This document shows, one piece after another, positions 34,962-43,591 of a DNA stretch of 53,354 nt. Location of the stretch: assembly GCA_944391815.1 (NCBI GenBank), contig CALXUV010000074.1:1-53354 (forward strand), written 5' to 3'. Position 1 is the stretch's first letter. Each line of letters starts with the position of its first letter. A program made the position numbers and the translations under genes. The DNA is from an uncultured Clostridia bacterium. GTDB taxonomy: Bacteria > Bacillota > Clostridia > Oscillospirales > CAG-272. The notes below the pieces were generated by a model. That model ran no database searches. It worked only from the letters and a program-made list of their open reading frames with translations, and had not been told where the DNA came from.

Positions 34962-36233
34962 TCAAACATCCTTTCCGGCAGGACAGGCACCGCAGTTTTT
35001 TATAGCCTCGAAAAAACCGCCGTAGGATTTTCCCACTGCCTCGCTTCCCTTAACCAATACTCCCGTTTCGCTTATAACTGCCGCCACGGCTGCGCTCATC
35101 ACTATTCTGTGATCGTTGGCTCCGTCCGCCTCTCCGCCGCACAGCTTTCCGTTCCCGTAAATTTTCAGCCAATCACTGCCCGTTTCTGCTTTTCCGCCGA
35201 GCGAACGGATAAGCTGCGCTGTCGTTTCTATCCTGTCGCTTTCTTTTATACGCAGTCTTGCGGCATTATAAAGCAAGCTCTCGCCTTTTGCTCCGCATGC
35301 CAGAACCGCCAGAACAGGAAACAGATCCGGACAGCCGCTGACATCAACATTTATGGGATTTAAAATTTTACGGCTTACAGTCAATTCACCGCCGCTTATA
35401 TTTACGTCTGCTCCGGCTTTTTCTACGATTTCGATTATTTTTCTGTCCGGCTGAAGACTGTCAAAGTTCAGACCGGTTAAAGTCACTTTACCGCCGAGCG
35501 CACCCATAACCGCAAAAAACGCCGCTCCTGACCAATCTCCCTCCGCTTCATATTTGCCGGGAGAAATATATTTTCCTCCGGAAAAACGGTAACTTACCAG
35601 TCCGGTTTCCTCGCTTACGGTTCTTTCCCAGCAGACTTTGAAGCGTCGCAGGGTATTTCTTGTCATTTCAATATAAAGTTCACTTTCGGGTTTGGTCGTT
35701 AAGTTCACTACGCATTCCTCTCCCGTCAGCGGAAGCGCCATCATAAGTCCGCTTATAAACTGGGAACTTATGTTTGCGGGCAATTCGTACTGTCCGCCGC
35801 TTATTCCTCCGCTTATACTTATGGGAAGAAAATCACGGTCAGCTTTCAGACCTTTTCCGCGCAGCGCCTCCACCAGCACATTCATAGGGCGCAACGGTAG
35901 CTTTCCGCTGCCGACGAACTTTGCCGGTTTTCCGAGAGCCGCCGCAACCGGCAGCAGAAAGCGCAGGGTGGACCCGCTTTCACGACAATCAGGCACCCCG
36001 CCTCCGAACATCGGACCTGACACCGAAAATCCGCCCTCGGCTCTGTCCACCCTGCCACCGAGTGCCCTCAGGCACTCGACCGTTGCGCCCGTATCCGCAC
36101 AAAGCTCACTGACTTTGACGAAAGTTTCATCCGGACAAAGGGAGGCGCAGATAAGCGCCCTGTGCACATCGGACTTTGAAGGAACGGCGACAACAGTGCC
36201 GACGGGTTTAAATGCAGGAACAAATGTAATCAT
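34962..36233 (-). CDS. aroA: 3-phosphoshikimate 1-carboxyvinyltransferase (EPSP synthase)
   Basis: 423 residues, normal size. Transfers enolpyruvyl from PEP to shikimate-3-phosphate. PSKSDVHRALICASL (substrate lysine), ESGSTLRFLLPVAAALG, SSQFISGLMMALPL, EGDWSGAAFFAVMGALGG, RIKESDRIETTAQLIRSLGG and DHRIVMSAAVAAV are conserved blocks. The fourth is a class II-like variation of the family loop. GGAGG is upstream of the ATG. Between aroB (17 bases) and aroC (1 base). Confidence 0.96.
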   Translation of the reverse strand: MITFVPAFKPVGTVVAVPSKSDVHRALICASLCPDETFVKVSELCADTGATVECLRALGGRVDRAEGGFSVSGPMFGGGVPDCRESGSTLRFLLPVAAALGKPAKFVGSGKLPLRPMNVLVEALRGKGLKADRDFLPISISGGISGGQYELPANISSQFISGLMMALPLTGEECVVNLTTKPESELYIEMTRNTLRRFKVCWERTVSEETGLVSYRFSGGKYISPGKYEAEGDWSGAAFFAVMGALGGKVTLTGLNFDSLQPDRKIIEIVEKAGADVNISGGELTVSRKILNPINVDVSGCPDLFPVLAVLACGAKGESLLYNAARLRIKESDRIETTAQLIRSLGGKAETGSDWLKIYGNGKLCGGEADGANDHRIVMSAAVAAVISETGVLVKGSEAVGKSYGGFFEAIKNCGACPAGKDV

Positions 36234-36250
36234 ATACGCCTCCGGTTAAA

Positions 36251-37294
36251 TCAAAGTGCCGCAGCGACAATAGACGGCAGCTGTGACATGTCCGTTTCAT
36301 AAAGAAAACACTCTCCGAAACGACGCGGCAAAACAAGACTTATCCTGCCGCCAAGACGTTTTTTATCGCTTTGCATGGCGTCAAGCATTTCTTTTTCAGA
36401 AAAACCGGCAGTCAAAGGAAGTCCGAATTTTGTCAGAAGCGCCGTAAGCTTCTCCGTTTCTCCTGCCGGACAAACGCCGAGCTTTACCGCTGCTTTGAAA
36501 GCCATTACCATACCTATGGCAACTGCCTGACCGTGGCAATAATAGTTATCGGAAATCTTCTCCACTGCGTGACCGAAGGTGTGACCTAAGTTAAGAAGCT
36601 GACGCACTCCGGTATCCCTTTCGTCCTCGGAAACAACCCTGCGTTTGAACTCGATACATTCGGCAATGACATCCTCGGTATTGAAGTCAGAAAGAAGCCT
36701 GTCACCGAACTTTTCACTGAAAAGCGCCGCGTATTTAATTACCTCAGCCATTCCCGAAGCAAACTGTTCGGAAGGAAGAGTTCTGAAGGTTTCCGGGTCA
36801 CACAGTACAAGCGACGGCTGCCAGAATGTTCCCACCTGGTTTTTCAGTCCGCCGAGATTGACGCCGGTTTTTCCGCCGACAGAAGAGTCGACTGCGGAAA
36901 GTACGGTAGTCGGAACAGAAACAAAACGAATTCCCCGCTGATAAACGGAAGAAACAAAGCCGGTAACGTCACCCACAATTCCTCCTCCGAGAGCAATCAA
37001 AGCGTCGGAACGTGTAAAATGCTCCTTTGCAAGAAAATCAAGAATACCGGCAACTGTTTCCAGAGTTTTATGTTTTTCTCCGGACGGAAAAACATAACTG
37101 CAAGCGTCAAGTCCGGCTTTACTCAGCGACTCAAGTGCCCGACTCATATAAATCGGAGCCACGTTGTCATCGGAAATAACACAGTATCTTCTGTTTCCGA
37201 CATTTCCGAAAACCCTTTCACCGAGTTCTGAAAGCAGGCCGTTTCCCGTAAGCGCGCGGTAAGTAACCGAAACCGAAATTATTACCTCTCTCAT
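36251..37294 (-). CDS. aroB: 3-dehydroquinate synthase
   Basis: 347 residues. NAD- and metal-dependent cyclisation of DAHP. ALGGGIVGDVTGFVSSVYQRGIRFVSVPTTVLSAVDSSVGGKTGVN-type core, SGMAEVIKYAAL (metal Glu) and NLGHTFGHAVEK (metal His) are visible, with the third metal His in YYCHGQAVAIGMV. The start overlaps the rbfA stop by four bases (ATGA), so translation is coupled. No DAHP synthase or 3-dehydroquinase gene is in the window. Confidence 0.96.
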   Translation of the reverse strand: MREVIISVSVTYRALTGNGLLSELGERVFGNVGNRRYCVISDDNVAPIYMSRALESLSKAGLDACSYVFPSGEKHKTLETVAGILDFLAKEHFTRSDALIALGGGIVGDVTGFVSSVYQRGIRFVSVPTTVLSAVDSSVGGKTGVNLGGLKNQVGTFWQPSLVLCDPETFRTLPSEQFASGMAEVIKYAALFSEKFGDRLLSDFNTEDVIAECIEFKRRVVSEDERDTGVRQLLNLGHTFGHAVEKISDNYYCHGQAVAIGMVMAFKAAVKLGVCPAGETEKLTALLTKFGLPLTAGFSEKEMLDAMQSDKKRLGGRISLVLPRRFGECFLYETDMSQLPSIVAAAL

Positions 37295-37686
37295 TGCTTT
37301 TCATCCTCATCTTCCGGGTCTTCTGCGTTACCCGGTTCGTCAGAAAAAGTAATTCCGGAAAGGATCTCCGAAATTCTGTTTCCTCTTTCAAGCGAGCTGT
37401 CAAAAACGAAATTAAGCGCAGGCGTTTCTCTCAGATTGACATTTTTCGCAAGGTAAGTTCTGAGAAAACCCGCTGCTTTTTTCAGCGCAGTGCGTATCTC
37501 CTTTTCGGTATAAACCTTCGAAAGAAAAGAAAAATAAACGTTTGCGGTTTTAAGGTCCTTGGCACAGCTGACGTCGGTTACCGAAACAAAGCTTTCGGTG
37601 ATTACCGGATCCTTCAGTTGCCTCAGCGCCTCCGCCAAAGCCTTTGTAAGAGTTTCGTTTATTCTTAACTGTCTGTATCCTGCCAT
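37291..37686 (-). CDS. rbfA: Ribosome-binding factor A
   Basis: 131 residues. A KH-fold factor needed for late 30S maturation at low temperature. RQLRINETLTKALAEALRQLKDP, FVSVTDVSCAKDLKTANVYFSFL, and NLRETPALNFVFDSSLERGNRISEIL match. The last 17 residues form an acidic tail. AAAGGA precedes the ATG. Unusual context: it is not next to truB, nrnA or infB but leads the aroB-aroA-aroC operon with an overlapping stop/start. Confidence 0.94.
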   Translation of the reverse strand: MAGYRQLRINETLTKALAEALRQLKDPVITESFVSVTDVSCAKDLKTANVYFSFLSKVYTEKEIRTALKKAAGFLRTYLAKNVNLRETPALNFVFDSSLERGNRISEILSGITFSDEPGNAEDPEDEDEKQ

Positions 37687-37721
37687 AAAAATCCTTTCTC
37701 CGGCAACGTTGCCGGAACAAA

Positions 37722-38564
37722 TCAGATATCGTTTACTTTTGAAAGTATTCCCTCGAAATTTGCGCCGTAAACATGAGTTGACGGAGTATTTTCGATGGTC
37801 AAGCGGACAAATTTTGCCGCTTTGGACGCCGATTCAAGAACGTCATAACCGCGGATAAGCGCACCGGTAAAGACCGAAGCGAAAATGTCGCCGGTTCCGT
37901 GAACTGAAGTAGGGAGCTTTTCTCCGAAATAATACTGCATGGTGCCGGTTTCCCTGTCGCAAACACAGACGCCTATTTCACCCTCTTTGTACTCAACTCC
38001 GGTGAGAACTACGTTCTTTGCACCCATTTCAAGCATAGCACCGACCAGCTTTCCGATATATTCGGTATCGTATGTAAGTCTTTCTTTGTACTCCATACCT
38101 GTAATAAAAGCCGCCTCGGTTATGTTGGGCAGAAGGTAGTCGGCATTTGCCGAATAAGCCGCCATTTTCTTTACAAACTCACCGTCAAAACCGGTGTAAA
38201 GCTTGCCGTAATCCGCCATTGCCGGATCGATTATCAGCGGAGCGCCTTCGTTAAGCATAGTCTCTTTCATTCTCAGTGCCATGTCGAACTGAGCGGCATT
38301 TCCGATATAACCGGTGTAAATTCCGTCAAACTTAATATCGTAACTGTCCCAGTGATCGAGAATTCCCGGAATATCGTCTGTAAGATCCCTGAATGTAAAA
38401 CCCTTCCAGTTTCCTGTGTGTGTGGAAAGGACCGCAGACGGAAGTATAACCGTTTCATGTCCCATTGCCGAAAGTATCGGAAGCGCAACGGTAAGCGAGC
38501 ACTGACCGAGGCACGAAATATCCTGTAATGATACGATTCTTTTCTGATTTTTAACGCTGTTCAT
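37722..38564 (-). CDS. Pyridoxal/pyridoxamine kinase
   Basis: 280 residues, ribokinase-like fold of the PdxY/PdxK family, phosphorylating pyridoxal-type vitamers with ATP. Seen: SLQDISCLGQCSLTVALPILSAMGHE, LSTHTGNWKGFTFRDLT, IDPAMADYGKLY, LLPNITEAAFITG and the anion hole SVHGTGDIFASVFTGAL with the catalytic Asp. AAAGGA precedes the ATG. Positioned 35 bases before rbfA, so it may be part of the rbfA-aro operon. It supplies the cofactor buffered by the YggS protein encoded nearby. Confidence 0.93.
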   Translation of the reverse strand: MNSVKNQKRIVSLQDISCLGQCSLTVALPILSAMGHETVILPSAVLSTHTGNWKGFTFRDLTDDIPGILDHWDSYDIKFDGIYTGYIGNAAQFDMALRMKETMLNEGAPLIIDPAMADYGKLYTGFDGEFVKKMAAYSANADYLLPNITEAAFITGMEYKERLTYDTEYIGKLVGAMLEMGAKNVVLTGVEYKEGEIGVCVCDRETGTMQYYFGEKLPTSVHGTGDIFASVFTGALIRGYDVLESASKAAKFVRLTIENTPSTHVYGANFEGILSKVNDI

Positions 38565-38683
38565 TTTTTTATCCTTTCACTATACGGCAAAAAACCGCCG
38601 TAAATTATGTTTTTGTATTTATTCAGTTCAAAGTAACCGGATAGATTAAACCGGTTACGGATTTCAGTTTTTCCGGCGTAACT

Positions 38684-39691
38684 TTACACCGCAAAGAACT
38701 CTTTGTCAACGGTATATTGTTCTCCGTCCGCTTTCAGTCCGCACTGACACTTTTTTGCAAGCTCAAAAAGCTTGGGACCGTCAATCGGAATAATATCGTG
38801 GAGCTGCCCGAAAAGTTTGGATGCTTCTTTATGAAAACGGGATGTGGTCATGAAAATTCCCCTCGTACCTTTTTCAACGTAAAACGCACCGACAAATTCC
38901 TTCAGCTCTTTCAGCGTCACGGCAGAATTTGTTTTCTGCTTGCACTGCACCAGTATCTTGTCTTCAAAGCCGAGCTGATCGCTTACCTGCAGCATAACAT
39001 CAATACCGCCGTCGTCAGAACCGCCGATAACGTTACAGTACCCGACGTTCATGTCGATGCTTCTGTAATAGTTGTCGAGAAGCAGTGCCGAGTAATTTTC
39101 GAAAAACTCACCGCCCTTTGAGTTGAGCATAGCAATGAACTCCTCGAAAAGAGATGTCGGCTTTTTGATAACCATTGTATCGGAGCTGAGACTGTATTTT
39201 CCGTAAGCGTATGTAAGCTTGCCTCTTTTCGTAAGAGACGGCAGGAGTTTTCTGACAAGGGTATCTATATCATCGTCGTCGGAAGCGGAAGGAGTTTTGT
39301 CCGCCCCGAAATATTTAATGCAGGCGAGCAGAATTTCTTTGGCAGTCAGAGTGCCGGTTTTCAGAAGCTCTATGATATATCTTGCAACTTCGGCTTCACG
39401 GACGATAACACTCGGTTTTTTGCTTAAAGATATTTCGTTATGGTCGTTTACGCAGATGTCGCCGTACTGTTGCATACGCTGAAGTGCCGTACCGACAATA
39501 CTTCTGTAAAGTGCCAGAATACCGGAAGCACGGAAGTCTTTTTTGTCATCGGGAGTCAGCGGAGAAAGCTCAACCGCTTTATCTATTATGGTTTTCCTTT
39601 TGAGCGGACCGTTTTTCAGTATTTCAGGTATCTGTCTCTTTATCTGATTAAGATACATTTTGTAATCACGCTTCAAATCTTCTGTTTTCAT
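38684..39691 (-). CDS. Mrr-type restriction endonuclease (type IV-like)
   Basis: 335 residues. The N-terminal 180 residues are helical with two winged-helix-like segments (LKRKTIIDKAVEL; GTLTAKEILLACIKYFG) that could read DNA. The C-terminal half (about 175-310) is an Mrr-type PD-(D/E)xK domain. It has GGSDDGGIDVML (catalytic-type D231) and LVQCKQK (Q249-C-K251), followed by LKEFVGAFYVEKGTRGIFMTTSRF. Mrr-like enzymes usually cut methylated foreign DNA. No methyltransferase or specificity gene is adjacent, which fits a solitary modification-dependent nuclease. Start ATG 39691 has GAGG; the longer frame to 39733 adds 14 residues. Its promoter (39926-39954) is embedded in an inverted repeat. Confidence 0.85.
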   Translation of the reverse strand: MKTEDLKRDYKMYLNQIKRQIPEILKNGPLKRKTIIDKAVELSPLTPDDKKDFRASGILALYRSIVGTALQRMQQYGDICVNDHNEISLSKKPSVIVREAEVARYIIELLKTGTLTAKEILLACIKYFGADKTPSASDDDDIDTLVRKLLPSLTKRGKLTYAYGKYSLSSDTMVIKKPTSLFEEFIAMLNSKGGEFFENYSALLLDNYYRSIDMNVGYCNVIGGSDDGGIDVMLQVSDQLGFEDKILVQCKQKTNSAVTLKELKEFVGAFYVEKGTRGIFMTTSRFHKEASKLFGQLHDIIPIDGPKLFELAKKCQCGLKADGEQYTVDKEFFAV

Positions 39692-40255
39692 TCCGCCACC
39701 TCGCTTTTCGTAAAATTCCCAAAGCAAATTCAAAGCAACATCGCAAAGTTTTTATCGCAAAGTTTTTATCGCAAAACTTTTTAATATTTTCCGCAGAGCT
39801 GCGCAAATTTTCCCGGCATCGGATTTACTGCTGCCTGCGCAATCCCGGTATGCTTACAAAAATCTGCTGAACTGTTTGCCTTAAACGCCTGACTTAGCTA
39901 AAAATAAGTATAACCGCTTGGCTATATTATAAAATAATACTTAAAACTTGTCAAGCGGTTATTTATTACGTTAAGATGAAAAAAGAGAATGGTAATCGGT
40001 ATTTTTCTTACCTTTAACGGATGCTTTTTCCGATACCTTGCACGGGAGCGTTTTTCGTATGCCATTTTCGGAAATTCTGCTCAGTAATTAACCGAAGAAA
40101 AAACTTATTCGGAGTATTCACTGAGTGTTACCTTTTAATCCAAAAATTAATTCATGCGAGATATTCGTGCAACAGCCGACCTTTACCGTCTTATTTTTAA
40201 GGACATAAATAAGGTCAACCGCAAAATTTACTGCAATTTAACTTTAACCCGCAAA
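39692..40255. other. Mrr upstream region with promoter, otherwise empty
   Basis: 564 bases with no gene. It holds the promoter and inverted repeat at 39910-39962, a leader of about 230 nt before the Mrr gene, and about 290 bases past the antiporter stop in which I see nothing distinct. Confidence 0.55.
39910..39962 (-). promoter_or_regulatory. Consensus promoter enclosed by an 11-bp inverted repeat
   Basis: On the minus strand TTGACA (39954-39949), 17-bp spacer and TATAAT (39931-39926) form a perfect sigma-A promoter facing the Mrr gene. An inverted repeat ATAACCGCTTG (39910-39920) / CAAGCGGTTAT (39952-39962) brackets it: one arm overlaps the -35 and the other sits at the start site. This geometry suggests repression. 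Confidence 0.75.
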
Positions 40256-41539
40256 TCAATTTCCGGAGATTCCGGAGATATTTTCAGTCTGACCGGCAAG
40301 CTCGGTTCCGGCTGAAGCCTGCGTATCAGTGCCTTTTTTTACTATTTCACCGGCTTTTGTAAGAGCAAATTTTGTGAGCAGAGGGCCTACAAGCTCATAG
40401 ACAAGCGTTGCACAAAGAACAACAGCACGGATTTTTTCTCCGTATTCGGTCGGAAGCGCCTCAACCACTATCTGACTCATTCCGATAGCGACACCCGCCT
40501 GAGGCAAAAGCGCCACTCCAAGGTATTTTCTGATGTTCTTTTCTTCTTTTACCGCCGTTGCGCCGATACGGGCTCCGAAATATTTTCCGGCAGAACGCAG
40601 AACAATGTACAGAACTCCGAGAACACCCACTGTGGGCAGAACGGCAAAATCAAGCTCCGCACCGGAAATTACGAAAAACAGCAAGAGAACAACCGGAGTC
40701 CAGTGCTCGGTTACGTCCAGCATTTTTTCGCTTTCGCCGTAGAAATTCGCCATAACCGCACCGATCGACATACAGAGAAGAAGCGAAGAAAGTCCGAACA
40801 CCGAAGCTATTGAGGTACCGATAAACACGGCGCATATTATCGAAGTCAGTCTGTTTGAACGTGAGGAGAAAAATCCGAGCCCGAAAGTCAGAACAACACC
40901 TATGACAGCTCCGATAACAAGCGAAAGCACAATTTCCGCAATCGGGTCGAAAATCATTTCAAAAACACTCACCGCTTCAGTGGCAATCGACATTTTTGCA
41001 ATTGAAACTGATACAGAAAATACCATGAGTCCGATAGCGTCATCAAGTGCTACGACCGGCAAAAGCATTGAGGTGACCGGACCTTTTGCAGAGTACTGTC
41101 TCACCACCATAAGGGTTGCGGCGGGAGCGGTAGCGGCGGCAATGGCTCCGAGACTTATGGCAACCGCAACGGGAAATCCGAAGGCAAGAAGTCCGACATC
41201 AACTACGAGCGTAGTGAAAAGAGCCTGACAAAAAGTTATTATAAGCACGCTTTTTCCGATTTTCTTTATTTTTGACAGTCTGAACTCGCCGCCTATCGAA
41301 AAAGCGATAAACCCGAGAGCGACATTGACAAGAATAGTGAGCTTCGGTATAAAATCCGCCGGAATGATCTGAAGAACGCTCGGACCTATGAGAACGCCGG
41401 CAACGAGATATCCGGTAACGTTAGGCAGACCGAGTTTTTTCACAATCCTGTTGAAAATAAGACCTACGGCAATTGCCGTACCGAGTGAAAGAAGAATATC
41501 GGCAGAGAAAAAGGTTCCGATAAAGTCAAAAAATTTCAA
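40256..41539 (-). CDS. Cation:proton antiporter (CPA2 family)
   Basis: 427 residues with about 12 hydrophobic segments, like the Na+/H+-exchanger domain of CPA2 proteins (GerN/KefB group). GLPNVTGYLVAGVLIGPSVL near the N-terminus, SLGAIAAATAPAATLMVVRQYSAKGPVTSMLLPVVALDDAIGLMVF (the ion-binding region, DD motif) and GVALLPQAGVAIGMSQIVVE are typical. No RCK/TrkA-N domain follows, so it lacks the usual nucleotide-gated regulation. The start is TTG at 41539 with a weak site; no ATG lies near. The ion cannot be assigned. Confidence 0.88.
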   Translation of the reverse strand: MKFFDFIGTFFSADILLSLGTAIAVGLIFNRIVKKLGLPNVTGYLVAGVLIGPSVLQIIPADFIPKLTILVNVALGFIAFSIGGEFRLSKIKKIGKSVLIITFCQALFTTLVVDVGLLAFGFPVAVAISLGAIAAATAPAATLMVVRQYSAKGPVTSMLLPVVALDDAIGLMVFSVSVSIAKMSIATEAVSVFEMIFDPIAEIVLSLVIGAVIGVVLTFGLGFFSSRSNRLTSIICAVFIGTSIASVFGLSSLLLCMSIGAVMANFYGESEKMLDVTEHWTPVVLLLFFVISGAELDFAVLPTVGVLGVLYIVLRSAGKYFGARIGATAVKEEKNIRKYLGVALLPQAGVAIGMSQIVVEALPTEYGEKIRAVVLCATLVYELVGPLLTKFALTKAGEIVKKGTDTQASAGTELAGQTENISGISGN

Positions 41540-41757
41540 AAAAAAACACCAGGCTTTCTTTATTATTAATCTTTATAATTATATATCCGCCGAATTTGTT
41601 TTTCAATATTTTTTTTGCACAAAAATATACATTTTCAAAGGCAGACTTTTGCGACAAAACACAACTGCCGAATCGATAGTGGCAAACACGGGCGGTTTAG
41701 TGTACAATTTCCGAAAAAAGCCGTCTGCTTAAACTGATATCTACCTTCAAAAATGTT

Positions 41758-41776
41758 TGACTTTCGGGTTCACTTC
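41758..41776. repeat. 19-base inverted copy of the 13 kb hairpin core
   Basis: TGACTTTCGGGTTCACTTC at 41758-41776 is the exact reverse complement of 13344-13362, the left arm of the composite hairpin between the Na/Pi gene and pdp. The matching outer stem is absent here, so this looks like a remnant. Confidence 0.8.
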
Positions 41777-42020
41777 AGACCGTTAGCCGTATTCTTCAAA
41801 TAATCCTGGTTTGAAACAGTCAAATATTCTGAAAACCGATCAAAAATTATTCGGAAACGGTAAAGCTCATATAAAATTCACCGGAAAAGTATTCCGGAAT
41901 AAAGGGATGTTTTAAAAAAATCCGGACAGTACGATCTTCGGAAATACTGAACTCTCAAAACTCGGAAAAAAGCACCCCAAAACAACCAAACACAAGACAA
42001 ATACAATTTTTTTACGAAAA

Positions 42021-42053
42021 TCCCCCGAAAGTAAGCAAAGCTGATTACTCTCG
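42021..42053. terminator. Hairpin downstream of the aroE-aroK gene
   Basis: TCCCCCGAAAGTAA (42021-42034) pairs with TTACTCTCGGGGA (42045-42057) with one mismatch and one bulge, followed on the minus strand by A/T-rich DNA including a T-run at 42014-42007. It lies about 120 bases past the aroE-aroK stop and shares the CCGAAAGT core with the 13 kb element. Confidence 0.55.
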
Positions 42054-42177
42054 GGGAAATATCTTATTTTGATTTGTTGTACCGTTACTTTTTAATTTTC
42101 GTTTTCCTCGGAAAATCTGATATTCAAAGTGAGAAATTTCGGGGATATTGAAACCAAACTGATTTTCACCGAAAAAC

Positions 42178-43449
42178 TCAGAAAACTACGGTTTTCAGAA
42201 CTTCTTCTGCGGTTTTCTCGGGAGTTTCACAGACGTTTACCGTAAAATCCGCTGCCATTCTGTAAAGCGGATCCCTTTTTTCAAGCATGTTCAGAAGCGT
42301 GTCCTTGCCGCCTTTTGAGAGCGGTCTGCCCTTTGTTTCAAGAGAACCGACGTCCCGCATAAGGTAGACAACTCTGCCGTTCTGTCTCAGCAGCGGTATA
42401 TTCTCCGCAACGGTAACCGCTCCTCCACCGCAAGCGAGAACTATTCCGGACATACGGGTAAGCTCTTTTAACGCCTCGGTTTCCTTTTTTCTGAATTCGG
42501 TTTCGCCGTCTTCGGTAATTATCGCCGCAGGAGATTTTCCGTATTTTTCGGTAATATAATCGTCGCAGTCGAAAAATTTCTTATTGGTAACCGATGCTAA
42601 TAATTTTCCGACGGTCGATTTGCCGCATCCCGGCATACCGACAAGTGTGATATTTCTCATTCCGGCGTTTATTTTGCGGTAAATTTCGCCGATTTTTTCA
42701 TTTGGAACAGGATTTCCGAAAAAGTATTCGGCAGCTTTTACCGCCTGAGCAACAAGCATATAAAGTCCGCCGGCATTGGTTATTCCCATTTTTTCCGCTT
42801 GAAGCAAAAGTGCTGTTTTCTCGGGATTGTAAATTATATCGCAAACGCCATGCAGATTTACAAAACCGTCCAGAAGAACCGCCTGTTCTCCGTTACCCGG
42901 AAACATTCCGCAGGGCGTGGTATTCACTATTATGCCTGCGTCCGAGTGTTTTTCTATGTTACCGTAGTTGTCTTTTCCGCTTCTTGAAATGACTGTAACC
43001 TCTGATGCTCCGAGATCACGGAGAACCGCCGTAACCGTTTTTGAAGAACCGCCGCTCCCCAGAACCAAGGTTTTTTCCCCGCAAACACCGATCCCGGCGT
43101 TTTCAAGCATACTTTTAAAACCGAAATAATCCGTGTTATAACCGGAAAGAGTTCCGTCTTTTTCTTTTACAACGGTATTGACGCTGCCGATAAGCTCTGC
43201 TTCTCTTGAAATGCGGTCACAGAATCTCATTACTTCGGTTTTGTACGGAATGGTGACGTTTACCGCAGTAAAATTTCTTTCGGTGAAAAATTTTTCAAGT
43301 TCCTCCGGAGCAAGGTCGAAAAGCTTGTAGGTGTAGTTTCCGATAAGAGCATGTATCTGAGGCGAAAAACTGTGTCCGAGCGGATGTCCGACAAGACCGC
43401 AGACGACCTCGCAAGAAAATTCATCACTATTGTTTTCCGTATTCAACAT
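42178..43449 (-). CDS. aroE-aroK: Shikimate dehydrogenase-shikimate kinase fusion
   Basis: 423 residues with two enzymes in one chain. Residues about 12-262 are AroE: LVGHPLGHSFSPQIHAL, NVTIPYK (K70), GYNTDYFGF (D107), the NADP site VLGSGGSSKTV and GGLYMLVAQAVKA. Residues about 265-423 are AroK: GMPGCGKST P-loop (271-279), FFDCDDYITEKYGKS, EFRKKETEAL and LACGGGAV. The second half keeps GRPLSK as the lid. The fusion channels 3-dehydroshikimate through shikimate to shikimate-3-phosphate, the substrate of the AroA encoded 6 kb away. AAAGGGG precedes the ATG. Confidence 0.95.
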   Translation of the reverse strand: MLNTENNSDEFSCEVVCGLVGHPLGHSFSPQIHALIGNYTYKLFDLAPEELEKFFTERNFTAVNVTIPYKTEVMRFCDRISREAELIGSVNTVVKEKDGTLSGYNTDYFGFKSMLENAGIGVCGEKTLVLGSGGSSKTVTAVLRDLGASEVTVISRSGKDNYGNIEKHSDAGIIVNTTPCGMFPGNGEQAVLLDGFVNLHGVCDIIYNPEKTALLLQAEKMGITNAGGLYMLVAQAVKAAEYFFGNPVPNEKIGEIYRKINAGMRNITLVGMPGCGKSTVGKLLASVTNKKFFDCDDYITEKYGKSPAAIITEDGETEFRKKETEALKELTRMSGIVLACGGGAVTVAENIPLLRQNGRVVYLMRDVGSLETKGRPLSKGGKDTLLNMLEKRDPLYRMAADFTVNVCETPEKTAEEVLKTVVF

Positions 43450-43591
43450 TTTTTGCCCCTTTCTTGTTTACCGTCCGATTTTTGTTTTCTTTGCTTTTTC
43501 AAATATTATCCAAATGGCGTTCTATTGGTTTTCTTTAAGCAGTTCTTACTGTTTTCAGATAAAATGTCTTTTCCCTGCATTAACTGTACGT

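Larger units (their letters stand above)
41540..42177. other. Intergenic region with hairpins, no gene
   Basis: 638 bases between aroE/K and the antiporter. It contains a 19-base reverse copy of part of the 13323-13405 hairpin (41758-41776), a CCGGAA/TTCCGG palindrome (41881-41897) and the hairpin at 42021-42053. No credible open frame. Confidence 0.55.
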
